64,000 nt of DNA from G020348385 sp964538085 (GCA_964538085.1 CAZIDF010000004.1:124001-188000), one strand, 5' to 3'; shown: positions 34,716 through 43,857, numbered from the stretch's first letter. Notes: generated by a model from the letters alone, not told the origin. Numbers and translations: made by a program.

Positions 34716-35966
34716 ATGAGAAAAAAAAGGATGGGCATAGGTTTTGTCGGAGGCGGGTTTATCGCCCGATTCCACATTCGCTCCTGGGTCGGAGTGAGGG
34801 ATGCCGACATCCTGGGTGTCGTCGGGAAAAAGGAAACCGGGGAGGAGGCGGCAGACCTGGCCAGAAAATTGAAGGTCGGGGAGGCCAAAAGCTTTCGAAG
34901 GATCACGGACATGATTGCCGACCCCAACATCGATGCCCTTTGGATATGCGCGCCGAATTTTACCCGAATAGAGGTAATGGAAGAGATCGTCCACTCGTTG
35001 GAGTCCGGGAAAGGAGAACTCATCGGGATCGCCTGCGAAAAGCCCCTTGGGAGGAATGTGGCCGAGGCCAAAAAAGTGCTGGAGCTTGCGCAAAAAGCGC
35101 AACTTTTGGACGGCTATCTGGAGAATCAGGTCTTTGCGCCGGCTATCGTCCGGGGGAAGGAAATCGCCTGGGCCCGAGGGGCAAGCTTGACCGGACGCCC
35201 TTATCTTGCCCGGGCGGCAGAGGAACATAGCGGACCCCACATGCCGTGGTTCTGGGAAGGCTCGCTCCAAGGAGGGGGAGTGCTCAACGACATGATGTGC
35301 CATTCGGTGGAAGAAGCCCGCTTCATGCTGACGCCCCCAGGGGCGGAGAGGAGAGTGCTAACGCCGATAAAAGTGACAGCCTACACCGATTGTTTGAAAT
35401 GGCAAAATCCGTATTATGCCAAAATATTGTCTGACCGGAGTGGCGGCCAAACGGATTACATCAACCGGCCGGCTGAAGATTTTGCCCGATCCATGATCGA
35501 ATATAGGGATGAAAACGGAGAGAAGCTCGTGGTCGAAACGACCACCTCCTGGTCCTACGTGGGAGCCGGGCTAAGACTGACGATGGAACTTTTAGGCCCC
35601 GAGTATTCTGTGATCGTCAACTCCCTGGATTCAGGCCTGAAGGTGTTTTTCAGCCGGAATGTCATGGGAGAAGCGGGCGAGGATCTGGTGGAAAAACAAA
35701 ATGCCGAGGTGGGGCTTATGCCAGTAATCGGGAGCGAGGAGACAGAATACGGGTACATCGCGGAAAACAGGCACATGGTGCAATCTTTTCTCGGGGGAAA
35801 ACGCCCGGAGGAAAATTTTTCAGACGGCGTCAATGTTACCGAACTCCTGATGACCGCTTACATGAGTGCCGAACAGGAAAAAACCATCCCGTTCCCCCCG
35901 CCGGATCTCGATACGTTCATTCCGGCCGTGGCCAAAGGGGAATGGAATCCCCGCAAATCCGGATGA
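34716..35966 (+). CDS. Gfo/Idh/MocA-family NAD(P)-dependent oxidoreductase
   Basis: Rossmann fold at the N-terminus (MGIGFVGGGFIARFHIRSW, GxGxxG-like GGGF). The catalytic-region motif is GIACEKPLGRNVAEAKKVL, with the Lys of EKP. The second half has long beta-sheet (GIACEKPLG, then HSVEEARFMLTPPG and TPIKVTAYTDCLKW). ATG 34716 is preceded by GTGAGG; an earlier ATG at 34689 is possible. 416 residues. Such enzymes oxidise C2, C3 or C4 of sugars, often C3 of glycosides. The pair with an exported DUF1080-epimerase suggests 3-keto sugar chemistry. Confidence 0.88.
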   Translation: MRKKRMGIGFVGGGFIARFHIRSWVGVRDADILGVVGKKETGEEAADLARKLKVGEAKSFRRITDMIADPNIDALWICAPNFTRIEVMEEIVHSLESGKGELIGIACEKPLGRNVAEAKKVLELAQKAQLLDGYLENQVFAPAIVRGKEIAWARGASLTGRPYLARAAEEHSGPHMPWFWEGSLQGGGVLNDMMCHSVEEARFMLTPPGAERRVLTPIKVTAYTDCLKWQNPYYAKILSDRSGGQTDYINRPAEDFARSMIEYRDENGEKLVVETTTSWSYVGAGLRLTMELLGPEYSVIVNSLDSGLKVFFSRNVMGEAGEDLVEKQNAEVGLMPVIGSEETEYGYIAENRHMVQSFLGGKRPEENFSDGVNVTELLMTAYMSAEQEKTIPFPPPDLDTFIPAVAKGEWNPRKSG

Positions 35967-36011
35967 CGGCGAGGAGAATGAAATAAATAACCTAGCGATA
36001 GAGGAGAAAAC

Positions 36012-37484
36012 ATGAAAAAAAGAATTATTTTCACAGCAACCATTGTCCTTTTGGCCTTTTTTATTTTTGCGTCCTTCGTTTTGTCCCAGGAGTATGGAAA
36101 CGACACAGCACAAAAAGAAAAGGATGCCCCGTTCTCTAGATATGAAAATGTGCGCATTAAAAAGTTTCCCTTTGCTGTGCAGTGCTGGACATTCCGCAAA
36201 TTTTCTTTTTTTGAAGCGCTCCAGAGGATAAAGAGTTTGGGCATAGAGTATGTGCAGCCCTATCCAGGACAGGTTCTTGAAACAGATAATCCAGAAGTGA
36301 AGTTTGATCACAACCTAACGGATGATCAGATCGAGCGAGTCAAGATAAAATTGAAGAGTCTTGGCCTCACGCTTGTCAGCTATGGTGTCGTCAACTTCGA
36401 AAATGCCGAAGAAGAGATGGCCAAGGTGTTTGGCTTCGCCCAAAAAATGGGCATTCAGACCATCGTGACCGAGCCCAGCTATGATGATTACTCTCTGATT
36501 GAAAAAATGGTCAGGAAATTCAGGATCAACGTTGCCATCCATAATCATCCGACGCCCTCCAAATATGCCCGACCGGAAACCGTTATCTATCGTGTGGATG
36601 GTTTGGATCCGAACATCGGGGCCTGTGCGGATACAGGGCATTGGATGCGATCCGGCGTGAATCCTTTGGAAGCCTTGAGGGCGCTCAAGGGGCGAATCCA
36701 AGATGTCCATCTCAAGGACCTGAATGCCTTTGGGGCAAAGAACGCTTTTGATGTCCCGTTCGGAGAGGGGAAAGCGAACGTTCGCGATATATTGGCGGAG
36801 TTGACCCTCCAGGATTATGCAGGTTTTATTTCGATCGAATATGAAAAGGAAGAGGATGCAGATAATCCTTCTCCCGCTATTAAAAAGGGGTTGGATTACA
36901 TCCGGGACATCACGTATTACCAGGATCATGAACAGATCTTGAGCCGGAGTCGCTGGGGTTATGCTAAACATGGATGGAACCATTACGGGCCCGGGTATTT
37001 CGAGCTGGACGCAAAAACGGGCGAGCTGAAGGGTCAAGGAGGGATGGGTCTTCTCTGGTATGCAGTTAAAAAGTACAAAGATTTTATCCTCGAACTGGAT
37101 TACAAATGTGCCGACGAGTACACCAACTCCGGTATTTTCCTCCGGGTCCCCCAAGTTCCGGTGAGCGATGATTACATCTATCACTCCTTCGAGATCCAGA
37201 TCAATCCTGCCGGTGAGGGTGTCCATAAGTCGGGAGCAGTCTATGATGCCGAAGCCCCGACGAAAGATGCTTTCCATCCGGCCGGGGAATGGAACCATTT
37301 CAAGATCTCCTTCATCGGGAACCGCATCAAAGTCGAACTGAATGATGTTCTTGTTTTGGATTGGGAGGCTGAACCCAGAGGAAAAGTGAGAGACTTCGCC
37401 GAGGAGGGCTATATCGGGCTACAGAATCACGACAGCCGGTCACCGGTGTATTTCAAAAACATCTACATAAAAGACCTCTCCTAG
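36012..37484 (+). CDS. Exported sugar isomerase/epimerase (TIM barrel) fused to DUF1080
   Basis: Signal peptide IIFTATIVLLAFFIFASFVLS. Residues ~55-305 form an AP-endonuclease-2/xylose-isomerase TIM barrel: FSFFEALQRIKSLGIEYVQ, RINVAIHNHPTPS, NIGACADTGHWMRSG, IQDVHLKDL, AGFISIEYEKEED. The His/Glu/Asp metal ligands are visible. Residues ~318-490 are a DUF1080 (3-keto-disaccharide hydrolase) jelly-roll: DFILELDYKCADEYTNSGIF, WNHFKISFIGNRI, YIGLQNHDSRSPVYFKNI. Both activities are known in 3-ketoglycoside degradation; the fusion in one exported chain is unusual. Ribosome site GAGGAG, good. Confidence 0.85.
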   Translation: MKKRIIFTATIVLLAFFIFASFVLSQEYGNDTAQKEKDAPFSRYENVRIKKFPFAVQCWTFRKFSFFEALQRIKSLGIEYVQPYPGQVLETDNPEVKFDHNLTDDQIERVKIKLKSLGLTLVSYGVVNFENAEEEMAKVFGFAQKMGIQTIVTEPSYDDYSLIEKMVRKFRINVAIHNHPTPSKYARPETVIYRVDGLDPNIGACADTGHWMRSGVNPLEALRALKGRIQDVHLKDLNAFGAKNAFDVPFGEGKANVRDILAELTLQDYAGFISIEYEKEEDADNPSPAIKKGLDYIRDITYYQDHEQILSRSRWGYAKHGWNHYGPGYFELDAKTGELKGQGGMGLLWYAVKKYKDFILELDYKCADEYTNSGIFLRVPQVPVSDDYIYHSFEIQINPAGEGVHKSGAVYDAEAPTKDAFHPAGEWNHFKISFIGNRIKVELNDVLVLDWEAEPRGKVRDFAEEGYIGLQNHDSRSPVYFKNIYIKDLS

Positions 37485-37684
37485 CCCACCCGTCGCACTC
37501 CCCTATTACCGTAAGGGTTAGGAAGCCTCACATTCGGTGTCTTATTATCTAACGCTTCACGAGATACTGCGTTGCTTCTAAATTGTAAGGGGGGGAAGGG
37601 CGTCAGCCCTCAAATAATCAAGGCCTACGATATCGCGATCGATAAGTTCCCCTACAGGCGAACCGATATGGCAAGGCAGGGTGG
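37485..37684. other. Convergent spacer, no gene
   Basis: 200 bases between the exported epimerase and the Tat protein gene, whose ends face each other. It holds a short hairpin AGGGC-GTCA-GCCCT at ~37597-37611, possibly part of a bidirectional terminator, but with no clear T-run. No reading frame worth calling. Confidence 0.4.
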
Positions 37685-38416
37685 TTAGCCGATGATGGTG
37701 TCGATCGAGCCAGACCCCCGAACTTCCAGGAGGAAATGATTGGGTGCGCACACGATGCGGTCGGCAACGAGATCAACGGGAGGGACAGAGCAGCAGATTT
37801 TGTGACGGCATGATGAGGACGGGATAAAAGCTTTGCCCCGTTCGATTTTCACCGTGATTTTTCCTTTATCCGCCGAAAAAGTCCGGATGCGGTCTTTATT
37901 CAGGGAGGCCTCATCCACCAGATGACCGTTTTGGTAAATGCGGACGGATGTTCCCGGAGAACGGCTGGATTTTCTCGCTCGTAGGGTGGCAACGGTCAAG
38001 CAAGAAGAGGGAGGAAACGTCTCATTCATTTCCTGCCAAACGTTATACAGCCCTTTTGTGCGGATATCCAAAATCTTTCCCGCTTTGACTAAGGTGAAAG
38101 ACGGCGGAGAAGGATGTTGAAGAGGGCGGAAAGAGAGGAGCAGATCGGCCGGGTGATCTGGAGATGCCTTTGCCCAGCCGGAGGACTTTAAGGTTCGAGA
38201 GAGGGCATCGTTTCGTGGGTGGAAGTTGGAGACCGAGTAACTTCGGCGGGATGTTTTTTCCTGATTCTCCATCTTTTCGAGGAGGGAGGGAAGAAAGATT
38301 TCCGGGTTGTCGGAGATCAACAATAGTTCATCATTTGCCGAGGAGGGGGAACCGAGAAGAAACGGAGTCAATAAAGGGGTTGCAAAAACCGTTTTAAAAA
38401 AATCACGCCGATCCAT
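37685..38416 (-). CDS. Tat-signal protein with a NusG-II domain, last gene of the rnf operon
   Basis: N-terminus DRRDFFKTVFATPLLTPFLLGS has the RRxFFK pattern of twin-arginine signals, so export of a folded protein is likely. Residues ~165-243 match the NusG domain II (DUF) family: TSVRIYQNGHLVDEASL, ITVKIERGKAFIPSSSC, the Cys pattern SCRHKICC and DRIVCAPNHFLLEVRG. The middle part is unfamiliar. AGGAG precedes the start, which overlaps rseC by 14 nt. NusG-II proteins recur next to Rnf and ApbE and are thought to be small redox or FMN-linked periplasmic modules, but function is unproven. Confidence 0.75.
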   Translation of the reverse strand: MDRRDFFKTVFATPLLTPFLLGSPSSANDELLLISDNPEIFLPSLLEKMENQEKTSRRSYSVSNFHPRNDALSRTLKSSGWAKASPDHPADLLLSFRPLQHPSPPSFTLVKAGKILDIRTKGLYNVWQEMNETFPPSSCLTVATLRARKSSRSPGTSVRIYQNGHLVDEASLNKDRIRTFSADKGKITVKIERGKAFIPSSSCRHKICCSVPPVDLVADRIVCAPNHFLLEVRGSGSIDTIIG

Positions 38417-38849
38417 AGCAGTCTCCTTTTTTTATTATATCAATAATCACAGGATAAAGCTGTTCTTTGTTTTTCCGCTTGAAGACCCGTGTGAGAATTG
38501 ATCCACCGAAAACCAGACCGGTCCCAAGCCCGATGGAACTGGCCAAGGATAAAGGAAGGGAAAACAGCAATCCCAACAGGTATCCGCCTCCCAATCCGAG
38601 AAGGATTGCGACCAAAAGTCCCCCGAAGAGCAGGATCAAAGCTTGGTTATATCGGTCCTCTGGAATTTGGATTTTCACTTTGTCTCCCGGATGAGCCTGG
38701 AGGGGATTCTTGACCGACAACCGGCCCTTGTTTTGCTTGTTTCCGATGCAGAGACTTTTAGCCGTGCAATCGTGGCATCCTTCGAAGCAGACAACCTCGA
38801 CTTCGGCAATGTCCTTTTCCGTCGTGAGAACCAATCCGTTATCGGTCAA
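38403..38849 (-). CDS. rseC: RseC/MucC-family inner-membrane protein
   Basis: 148 residues. Cys-rich N-terminus (VCFEGCHDCTAKSLCIG, an Fe-S-like pattern), then two hydrophobic helices near residues 70-115 (ALILLFGGLLVAILLGLG and LLGLLFSLPLSLASSIG). This is the RseC/MucC (SoxR-reducing RsxC-associated) family. In E. coli the Rsx/Rnf complex and RseC act to reduce SoxR. Here it overlaps rnfB by 11 nt and the Tat protein by 14 nt, placing it firmly in the operon. Confidence 0.85.
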   Translation of the reverse strand: MTDNGLVLTTEKDIAEVEVVCFEGCHDCTAKSLCIGNKQNKGRLSVKNPLQAHPGDKVKIQIPEDRYNQALILLFGGLLVAILLGLGGGYLLGLLFSLPLSLASSIGLGTGLVFGGSILTRVFKRKNKEQLYPVIIDIIKKGDCYGSA

Positions 38850-39648
38850 CCTCTTCCCTCAAGCGACCGATGGAATCGGTCGGGCATTTTTCGATCTCCG
38901 GGATTTTTGCTGGATCGATTTTTTTATAATCTGTGATCACAGCCAGATTGTCTTCGAGAACGATGGCCTCGGGACAAGCCCGCACGCAAATCCCGCAAGC
39001 GATGCAGGCGTTTTTGCAGACCTTCCTGGCTGTCGGTCCCCGGTCTTTCGAACGGCAGAAAACCAGGATGTTCTGAGAAAGCGGGTGCAGCTCGAGGATG
39101 TTTCTCGGGCAGGCATCCACGCATTTGCCACAGGCCGTGCATTTGTCTTCATCGATGATAGGAAGCCCCTCTTCTCCCATGTGCATGGCGTCGAACTGAC
39201 AAGCTCGAACACAATCTCCGTGTCCCATGCAACCGAAGGAGCATTGCTTGTTTCCTCCCACCAAGTGAGAGGCAAAACATGTGGCTATCCCAAGGTAGAG
39301 CCCTCGGTCTTTGGCTGCTTGATGAGTTCCGCGGCAGTGGACTCGAGCTACTTTTGGGATGACTTCTCCCGCCTTTACGCCTAAAATGGTGGCCACGTTC
39401 TGGGCTGTTTCTGACCCTCCTACAGGGCATCCGTTCGCTTCGGCATCGCCTTTCACAACAGCTTCAGCAAAAGCACGGCAACCGGAAAATCCGCATGCGC
39501 CGCAGTTGGCCTGCGGAAGGGCCTCGGACACCTTTTCTATTTTAGGGTCTTCTTCAACGCGCAGCCTTTTGTAGGCCAGGACCAGCCCTGTGGAGAAAAG
39601 AAATCCGAGGGCAGTCATGGTCAATATCGGGATCAGAAGCTCTGTCAT
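38839..39648 (-). CDS. rnfB: Rnf complex subunit B
   Basis: Membrane-anchored ferredoxin-like subunit. N-terminal helix (LLIPILTMTALGFLFSTGLVLA), then CGACGFSGCRAFAEAVV, the 4Fe-4S ligand region, and two further cysteine clusters of the ferredoxin type (CSFGCMGHGDCVRAC, CTACGKCVDACP and CIACGICVRACPE). 269 residues. It accepts electrons from ferredoxin or passes them to RnfC. Overlaps rnfA by 4 nt. Confidence 0.95.
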   Translation of the reverse strand: MTELLIPILTMTALGFLFSTGLVLAYKRLRVEEDPKIEKVSEALPQANCGACGFSGCRAFAEAVVKGDAEANGCPVGGSETAQNVATILGVKAGEVIPKVARVHCRGTHQAAKDRGLYLGIATCFASHLVGGNKQCSFGCMGHGDCVRACQFDAMHMGEEGLPIIDEDKCTACGKCVDACPRNILELHPLSQNILVFCRSKDRGPTARKVCKNACIACGICVRACPEAIVLEDNLAVITDYKKIDPAKIPEIEKCPTDSIGRLREEVDR

Positions 39649-40220
39649 GTCAGCATCCCTATGAATCCGTTAAAGGCCAGAGCCATGATCCCGGCCACGA
39701 TGAGGGCGATACCCGCACCCTTGAGAGGTTCCGGGACATCGGCCAGGTCCAGCTGCTCCCGGATTCCGGCCATCAGAACGATGGCTAGGGTGAATCCGAT
39801 GCCGGACCCGAATCCAAAAACAACCGTTTCCGCAAAACCGTATTCGTTGAGTGCCGCTATCAAGGCAAGACCCATGATGGCACAGTTGGTGGTGATTAAC
39901 GGAAGATAAATGCCCAAGGCCTGATACAGAGGCGGGCTGACCTTCCGGATGAACATTTCGACGAGCTGTACCAGCGAGGCGATCACGAGGATAAAGGAGA
40001 CGATCTGGAGGAATGCCAAATCATTGGGTATCAGGATCAAGTTATTGATCAGCCAGGAAACGACGGCGGTTATGGTCATGACAAAAGTGACGGCGAGGCC
40101 CATGGATACGGCCGAATCTATTTTTTTGCTCACGCCGAGGAAAGGGCATATGCCCAGAAAGTAGTACAACACGAAGTTCTGGACGAGCACGGCCGAGACG
40201 AAGACGGCAACCAATTCCAC
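39645..40220 (-). CDS. rnfA: Rnf complex subunit A
   Basis: Start is GTG at 40220, with GAGGAG seven bases upstream, giving 191 residues as usual. Six hydrophobic helices: VAVFVSAVLVQNFVLYYFLG, MGLAVTFVMTITAVVSWL, and others. TTNCAIMGLALIAAL and GIGFTLAIVLMAGIREQL are family blocks. Integral membrane subunit partnering RnfE; each contributes cysteines to a membrane 2Fe-2S site in characterised Rnf. Here C25-type and TTNC are visible. Confidence 0.95.
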   Translation of the reverse strand: MELVAVFVSAVLVQNFVLYYFLGICPFLGVSKKIDSAVSMGLAVTFVMTITAVVSWLINNLILIPNDLAFLQIVSFILVIASLVQLVEMFIRKVSPPLYQALGIYLPLITTNCAIMGLALIAALNEYGFAETVVFGFGSGIGFTLAIVLMAGIREQLDLADVPEPLKGAGIALIVAGIMALAFNGFIGMLT

Positions 40221-40222
40221 TT

Positions 40223-40831
40223 TTATCTCCTCTTTGTTTTGCTTTCGATCAAAAGGGCTATTCCGAGAAGGATCCCCAGCGTCATAAATGCACCGGCAGG
40301 TAGGATCATGATTATCCAGGGTTTGAACCAGGATCCCATAACCTGATATCCCAAAAAAGTCCCGGCTCCCAGGATCTCTCTGATACTGCCCAAGAGTAAG
40401 AGGGCCAGGATGAATCCTGTGCTCATGCCTAAGGCATCGATAAACGACCGGCCAGCAGTATTTTTCGATGAGAAGGCTTCTTGCCGACCGAGGATGATAC
40501 AGTTGACCACGATCAGCGGGACATAGGGGCCAAGGGCTTCGGAAAGGGGATAAAAATAGGCCTTTAAAACCTGATCGGCGATGGTGACGAAACTGGCGAT
40601 GATAACGATGTAGGAGGCGATGCGGACCTGAGAAGGAATGAGCTTTTTGATCGACGCGACGACGAGCGAGCTGAGAATCAGCACGAAGGAGGTGGCCAAT
40701 CCCATGGCGATACCGGTAATGACGGTTCCTGTAACAGCGAGCGTCGGGCACATGCCGAGGAGCTGCCGGAATACGGGATTCTCGTCCCAAAGCCCCTTCA
40801 GGTATTCCGCTTTAATGCTTTTCGTTGCCAT
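40223..40831 (-). CDS. rnfE: Rnf complex subunit E
   Basis: 202 residues. NPVFRQLLGMCPTLAVTGTV, GPYVPLIVVNCIILGRQEAF and ALGMSTGFILALLLLGSIRE are conserved RnfE/NqrD blocks; about six helices. Homologous to RnfA (the two form a pseudo-symmetric pair). Overlaps rnfG by 20 nt and ends 2 nt before the rnfA start. Confidence 0.95.
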   Translation of the reverse strand: MATKSIKAEYLKGLWDENPVFRQLLGMCPTLAVTGTVITGIAMGLATSFVLILSSLVVASIKKLIPSQVRIASYIVIIASFVTIADQVLKAYFYPLSEALGPYVPLIVVNCIILGRQEAFSSKNTAGRSFIDALGMSTGFILALLLLGSIREILGAGTFLGYQVMGSWFKPWIIMILPAGAFMTLGILLGIALLIESKTKRR

Positions 40832-41426
40832 CTTTTTCCTCGGTGTTCATTTTGCCCTGTTCGATGAGTTCTCGCACTCTTTCCAGCGAGAGGTTGACGA
40901 TATCCAGCACTTTTTTCGAAGATATGGTCGCTGCGGTGATGGTGTTTATTTCAGTCTGCAACAGCTCGTCTATTTTGCTTGTCGGCGGTTTGCGCAAAGT
41001 GAGCAGTCCGGACGCATCCCGGTTTTCCCAGAACTGAAGGAAGGCTTCCCTGTCCTCTATTTTTGCACCCAAGCCGGGCGTTTCTTTTTGGTCGATTATG
41101 GTTAACCCTGTGATTTCTTTAAGGGCGGAATCCAATCCGAACATCAGCGTTATTTTGTCCTGGAAGCCGACCCCGGTGGCTTGGACTGCAAATCCGACAA
41201 GATCGCCACCGTCCCCCGACTCTCGGTAGATCACGAGGTTTTTCTCTTCGTACAAAACCGTGTTGATTTTTGCTTTATCCACGACCTCCCGAATAGCATC
41301 CTCGATTTCTGCCTGCACATTAAGAGCGATCTTTTCTTTGGTCAGCGTGGCCACTCCGGCCAAAAAACCTCCGGAAATCAATCCGACCAAAGTGAGGACG
41401 ATAATCATTCTGGCAGAAAGGCTCAT
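40812..41426 (-). CDS. rnfG: Rnf complex subunit G, covalent FMN
   Basis: One N-terminal helix (MIIVLTLVGLISGGFLAGVA), then a periplasmic FMN-binding domain. Near residue 165, INTITAATISSKKV matches the SGATxT-type FMN acceptor; its second Thr is the candidate acceptor. GLGAKIEDREAFL and TIIDQKETPGLGAK are other family signatures. 204 residues. ApbE at 32.3 kb can attach the flavin. Overlaps rnfD by 4 nt. Confidence 0.94.
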   Translation of the reverse strand: MSLSARMIIVLTLVGLISGGFLAGVATLTKEKIALNVQAEIEDAIREVVDKAKINTVLYEEKNLVIYRESGDGGDLVGFAVQATGVGFQDKITLMFGLDSALKEITGLTIIDQKETPGLGAKIEDREAFLQFWENRDASGLLTLRKPPTSKIDELLQTEINTITAATISSKKVLDIVNLSLERVRELIEQGKMNTEEKDGNEKH

Positions 41427-42400
41427 GCCGGGTTCCTCCTTTCTCCAAGAATGCGCGGGCGAAAAGTTCTGTTCAAAAGCGGGACTAAGGTGTTCATGAA
41501 CAGGATGGCATACATCACGCCTTCAGGAAACCCCCCGAACAGGCGGACCAATCCCACCATTATCCCGATGCCCAGGGCGTATATCCAGGTGGATTTAGAA
41601 TAGATCGGAGAGGTGACCATGTCGGTGGCCATGAAAAAAGCTCCGATTACAAGGCCACCTGCGAGAATGTGGAAAAGAGGAGACGCGTATTGATCCGGCG
41701 CGGCTAACCAAAAGATCCCGGTGAAAGCGGTCAGGGCGAGGATAATTCCGGCAGGAATACGCCAGTCTATCGTCTTTTTGGCGATCAGAAGGATGGCGCC
41801 GACGAGGAGGGCGATGGCCGAGGTCTCTCCGATGCACCCGCCGGTATTTCCCCAAAAAAGCTGTTTAATCGGGGTTAACGTCCCATGAACCACGGCCTCT
41901 TGGAATTTTAGGTTGGCCAAAGGTGTGGCGTATGTTGCCGTGTCTATCGACAAGGCTGTGGGGGGGAGCCATGTAGTCATGGCCACCGGAAAGGCTGTTT
42001 GCAGGAAGGCCCTTCCGACTAGAGCTGGGTTGAATATGTTGTGTCCCAAACCTCCGAAAACTTGCTTCCCGATGGCCACGGCCACGACTGAACCGATGAC
42101 AGCAAGCTCCAAAGATAACGTGGGAGGCAAAGTCATGGCCAATAGCAACCCGGTTATCACAACAGACCCATCCCACAGGGATTGGATCGGCTTTTTGCGA
42201 ACCAAAAGAAAGATGGCTTCCGTCGCCAGGCACGCCACCAGGCAAGAAACATACAGGCCAACGGCCCTCAACCCGAAAAAATACAAAGAAGCGGCGACGG
42301 CGGGCAAAAGGGCGAAAATAACGGTATACATGATCTTGGGAACAGAATCCTTGTCCAGGTAATGGGGAGATGATTGAATGATAAAGGTGTTTTCTGACAC
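41423..42400 (-). CDS. rnfD: Rnf complex subunit D, covalent FMN
   Basis: 325 residues if started at the GTG at 42400, which overlaps the rnfC stop by one base (TAGTG); longer starts lie inside rnfC. N-terminal IIQSSPHYLDKDSVPKIMY is the family start. About 9 helices follow. TYATPLANLKF near residue 160 fits the FMN-Thr site ((S/T)xATPL) of RnfD. GGLGHNIFNPALVGRAFL and GFPEGVMYAILFMNTLVPL are also conserved. Ion-translocating core. Confidence 0.93.
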   Translation of the reverse strand: MSENTFIIQSSPHYLDKDSVPKIMYTVIFALLPAVAASLYFFGLRAVGLYVSCLVACLATEAIFLLVRKKPIQSLWDGSVVITGLLLAMTLPPTLSLELAVIGSVVAVAIGKQVFGGLGHNIFNPALVGRAFLQTAFPVAMTTWLPPTALSIDTATYATPLANLKFQEAVVHGTLTPIKQLFWGNTGGCIGETSAIALLVGAILLIAKKTIDWRIPAGIILALTAFTGIFWLAAPDQYASPLFHILAGGLVIGAFFMATDMVTSPIYSKSTWIYALGIGIMVGLVRLFGGFPEGVMYAILFMNTLVPLLNRTFRPRILGERRNPA

Positions 42401-43719
42401 TAGGCGCTCTTTTTTCGTCTTTGGCTCATAATTTGGTTCTTTCCCAATCGGATCCAGTGGACAAGAGGGATTTTTGCTGGACAGCTGTATTGGCAGCTCC
42501 CGCATTCCACACAATCCAGCGCACCCCAATTTTCCGCTTGAGTGAGCTGGTTATACTTGACATATTTCATGAGTTGAGTGGGCAAAAGCCCCATCGGGCA
42601 GTGTTCGACACATCGACCGCACCGGATACAGGTGAATTCTGCAGCCGGTTTCGGCGATGCCAAAGCAAGGATTCCAGAGGTCCCTTTGACAACCGGCACG
42701 TCCAGAACCCACTGGGATAACCCCATCATCGGCCCTCCCATGATTATCATATTGGCCTCTTCGCTGAGGCCACCGCAGAAGTCTGCCACAACCTGGAAAG
42801 GTGTCCCTATACGGGCGATGAGATTCTTGGGTTCCCGGATGCCATTCCCAGATACCGTGAGTGCCCTCTCGTACAGAGGTTTCCCCTTTTTTACTGCATC
42901 CCACACGGCTTTGGCCGTTCCCACATTCTGGACGACCACACCCACATCGAAGGGAAGCCCTCCTCTCTGGACCTCCCTGCCGAGCAATGCATAGATCAGA
43001 TTTTTTTCAGCCCCTTGGGGGTACTTGGTTTTTACTAGAAAAACCTCTGCGGAGTATGTTGCGGCTTTTTGCTGGAAAAGCTCGAATGCCTTCCTTTTGT
43101 TATCCTCGATGCCCACCAGAATACGATCCGCACCTGTGGCGATCCGCACCAGCTCAGCCCCTTTGAGTATCTCATCCGGATACTCCATCATCAGGCGATA
43201 ATCAGCTGTCAAGACGGGCTCGCATTCACACCCATTGATGATAACGATGTCGATGGGTTTGTCTTTGGGCGGGGTTATCTTGACAGCTGTGGGGAATGCC
43301 GCTCCTCCAAGACCGACGATCCCGGCGTCTTTGACTTTATGACGGATCCTATCTGGATCGAGGGAAAAGGGATCTTCTGTTTCCTTTAGATCAGGATGAA
43401 TCCGGTCTTCCCCGTCGTTGGCAAGCGTGACGGAAAGAACGGGCTTCCCTAGAGGATGGTTGTGGCCATCGATGGATAACACTTTGCCGGAGACGCTGGC
43501 ATGCACACAGGCTGAAAACAAGGACGTGGATTCCCCGATTTTCTGACCCAGATAGACATCTTCTCCTTTTTTGACCAGGACTTCTGCAGGATTTCCAAAA
43601 TGCTGATGCAAGGGAATGATAACTTTTTCAGGAGGGGGCAGGAACTCCAACTCTTTCTCGGCTGTTGGCTTCTTGCCTTCTGGAGGATGAATTCCGCGAG
43701 GAAACGTTTTGGTTTTCAT
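42400..43719 (-). CDS. rnfC: Rnf complex subunit C
   Basis: Peripheral NADH/FMN subunit, first gene of the operon. FPRGIHPPEGKKPTAEK is the RnfC start, VGLGGAAFPTAVKI is near the FMN/NADH site, and two 4Fe-4S motifs follow near the C-terminus (CIRCGRCVEHCPMGLLP and CVECGSCQYSCPAKIPLV). 439 residues. Promoter at 43742-43770. Order rnfC-D-G-E-A-B is that of Acetobacterium-type Rnf. Confidence 0.96.
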   Translation of the reverse strand: MKTKTFPRGIHPPEGKKPTAEKELEFLPPPEKVIIPLHQHFGNPAEVLVKKGEDVYLGQKIGESTSLFSACVHASVSGKVLSIDGHNHPLGKPVLSVTLANDGEDRIHPDLKETEDPFSLDPDRIRHKVKDAGIVGLGGAAFPTAVKITPPKDKPIDIVIINGCECEPVLTADYRLMMEYPDEILKGAELVRIATGADRILVGIEDNKRKAFELFQQKAATYSAEVFLVKTKYPQGAEKNLIYALLGREVQRGGLPFDVGVVVQNVGTAKAVWDAVKKGKPLYERALTVSGNGIREPKNLIARIGTPFQVVADFCGGLSEEANMIIMGGPMMGLSQWVLDVPVVKGTSGILALASPKPAAEFTCIRCGRCVEHCPMGLLPTQLMKYVKYNQLTQAENWGALDCVECGSCQYSCPAKIPLVHWIRLGKNQIMSQRRKKSA

Positions 43720-43741
43720 GTAAAAAAAATATGTGATTTAA

Positions 43742-43770
43742 AGTTTATTAATCCAGAGGAGCAATGTCAA
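43742..43770 (-). promoter_or_regulatory. Promoter of the rnf operon
   Basis: Perfect TTGACA and TAAACT on the minus strand, 17-base spacing, about 25 bases before the rnfC ATG. Confidence 0.6.
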
Positions 43771-43857
43771 CTGCGAAGAAAAAAATTACTACTCTGAAAA
43801 CGAGATTTTATTTGATTTTTTTTGTGTGATATAAGATATATTAAAAAGGATGATTAA

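Noticed and set aside
37597..37611. Rho-independent terminator at AGGGC-GTCA-GCCCT
   Set aside because: No T-run follows on either strand, so it does not meet the usual definition; kept only as a hairpin note.
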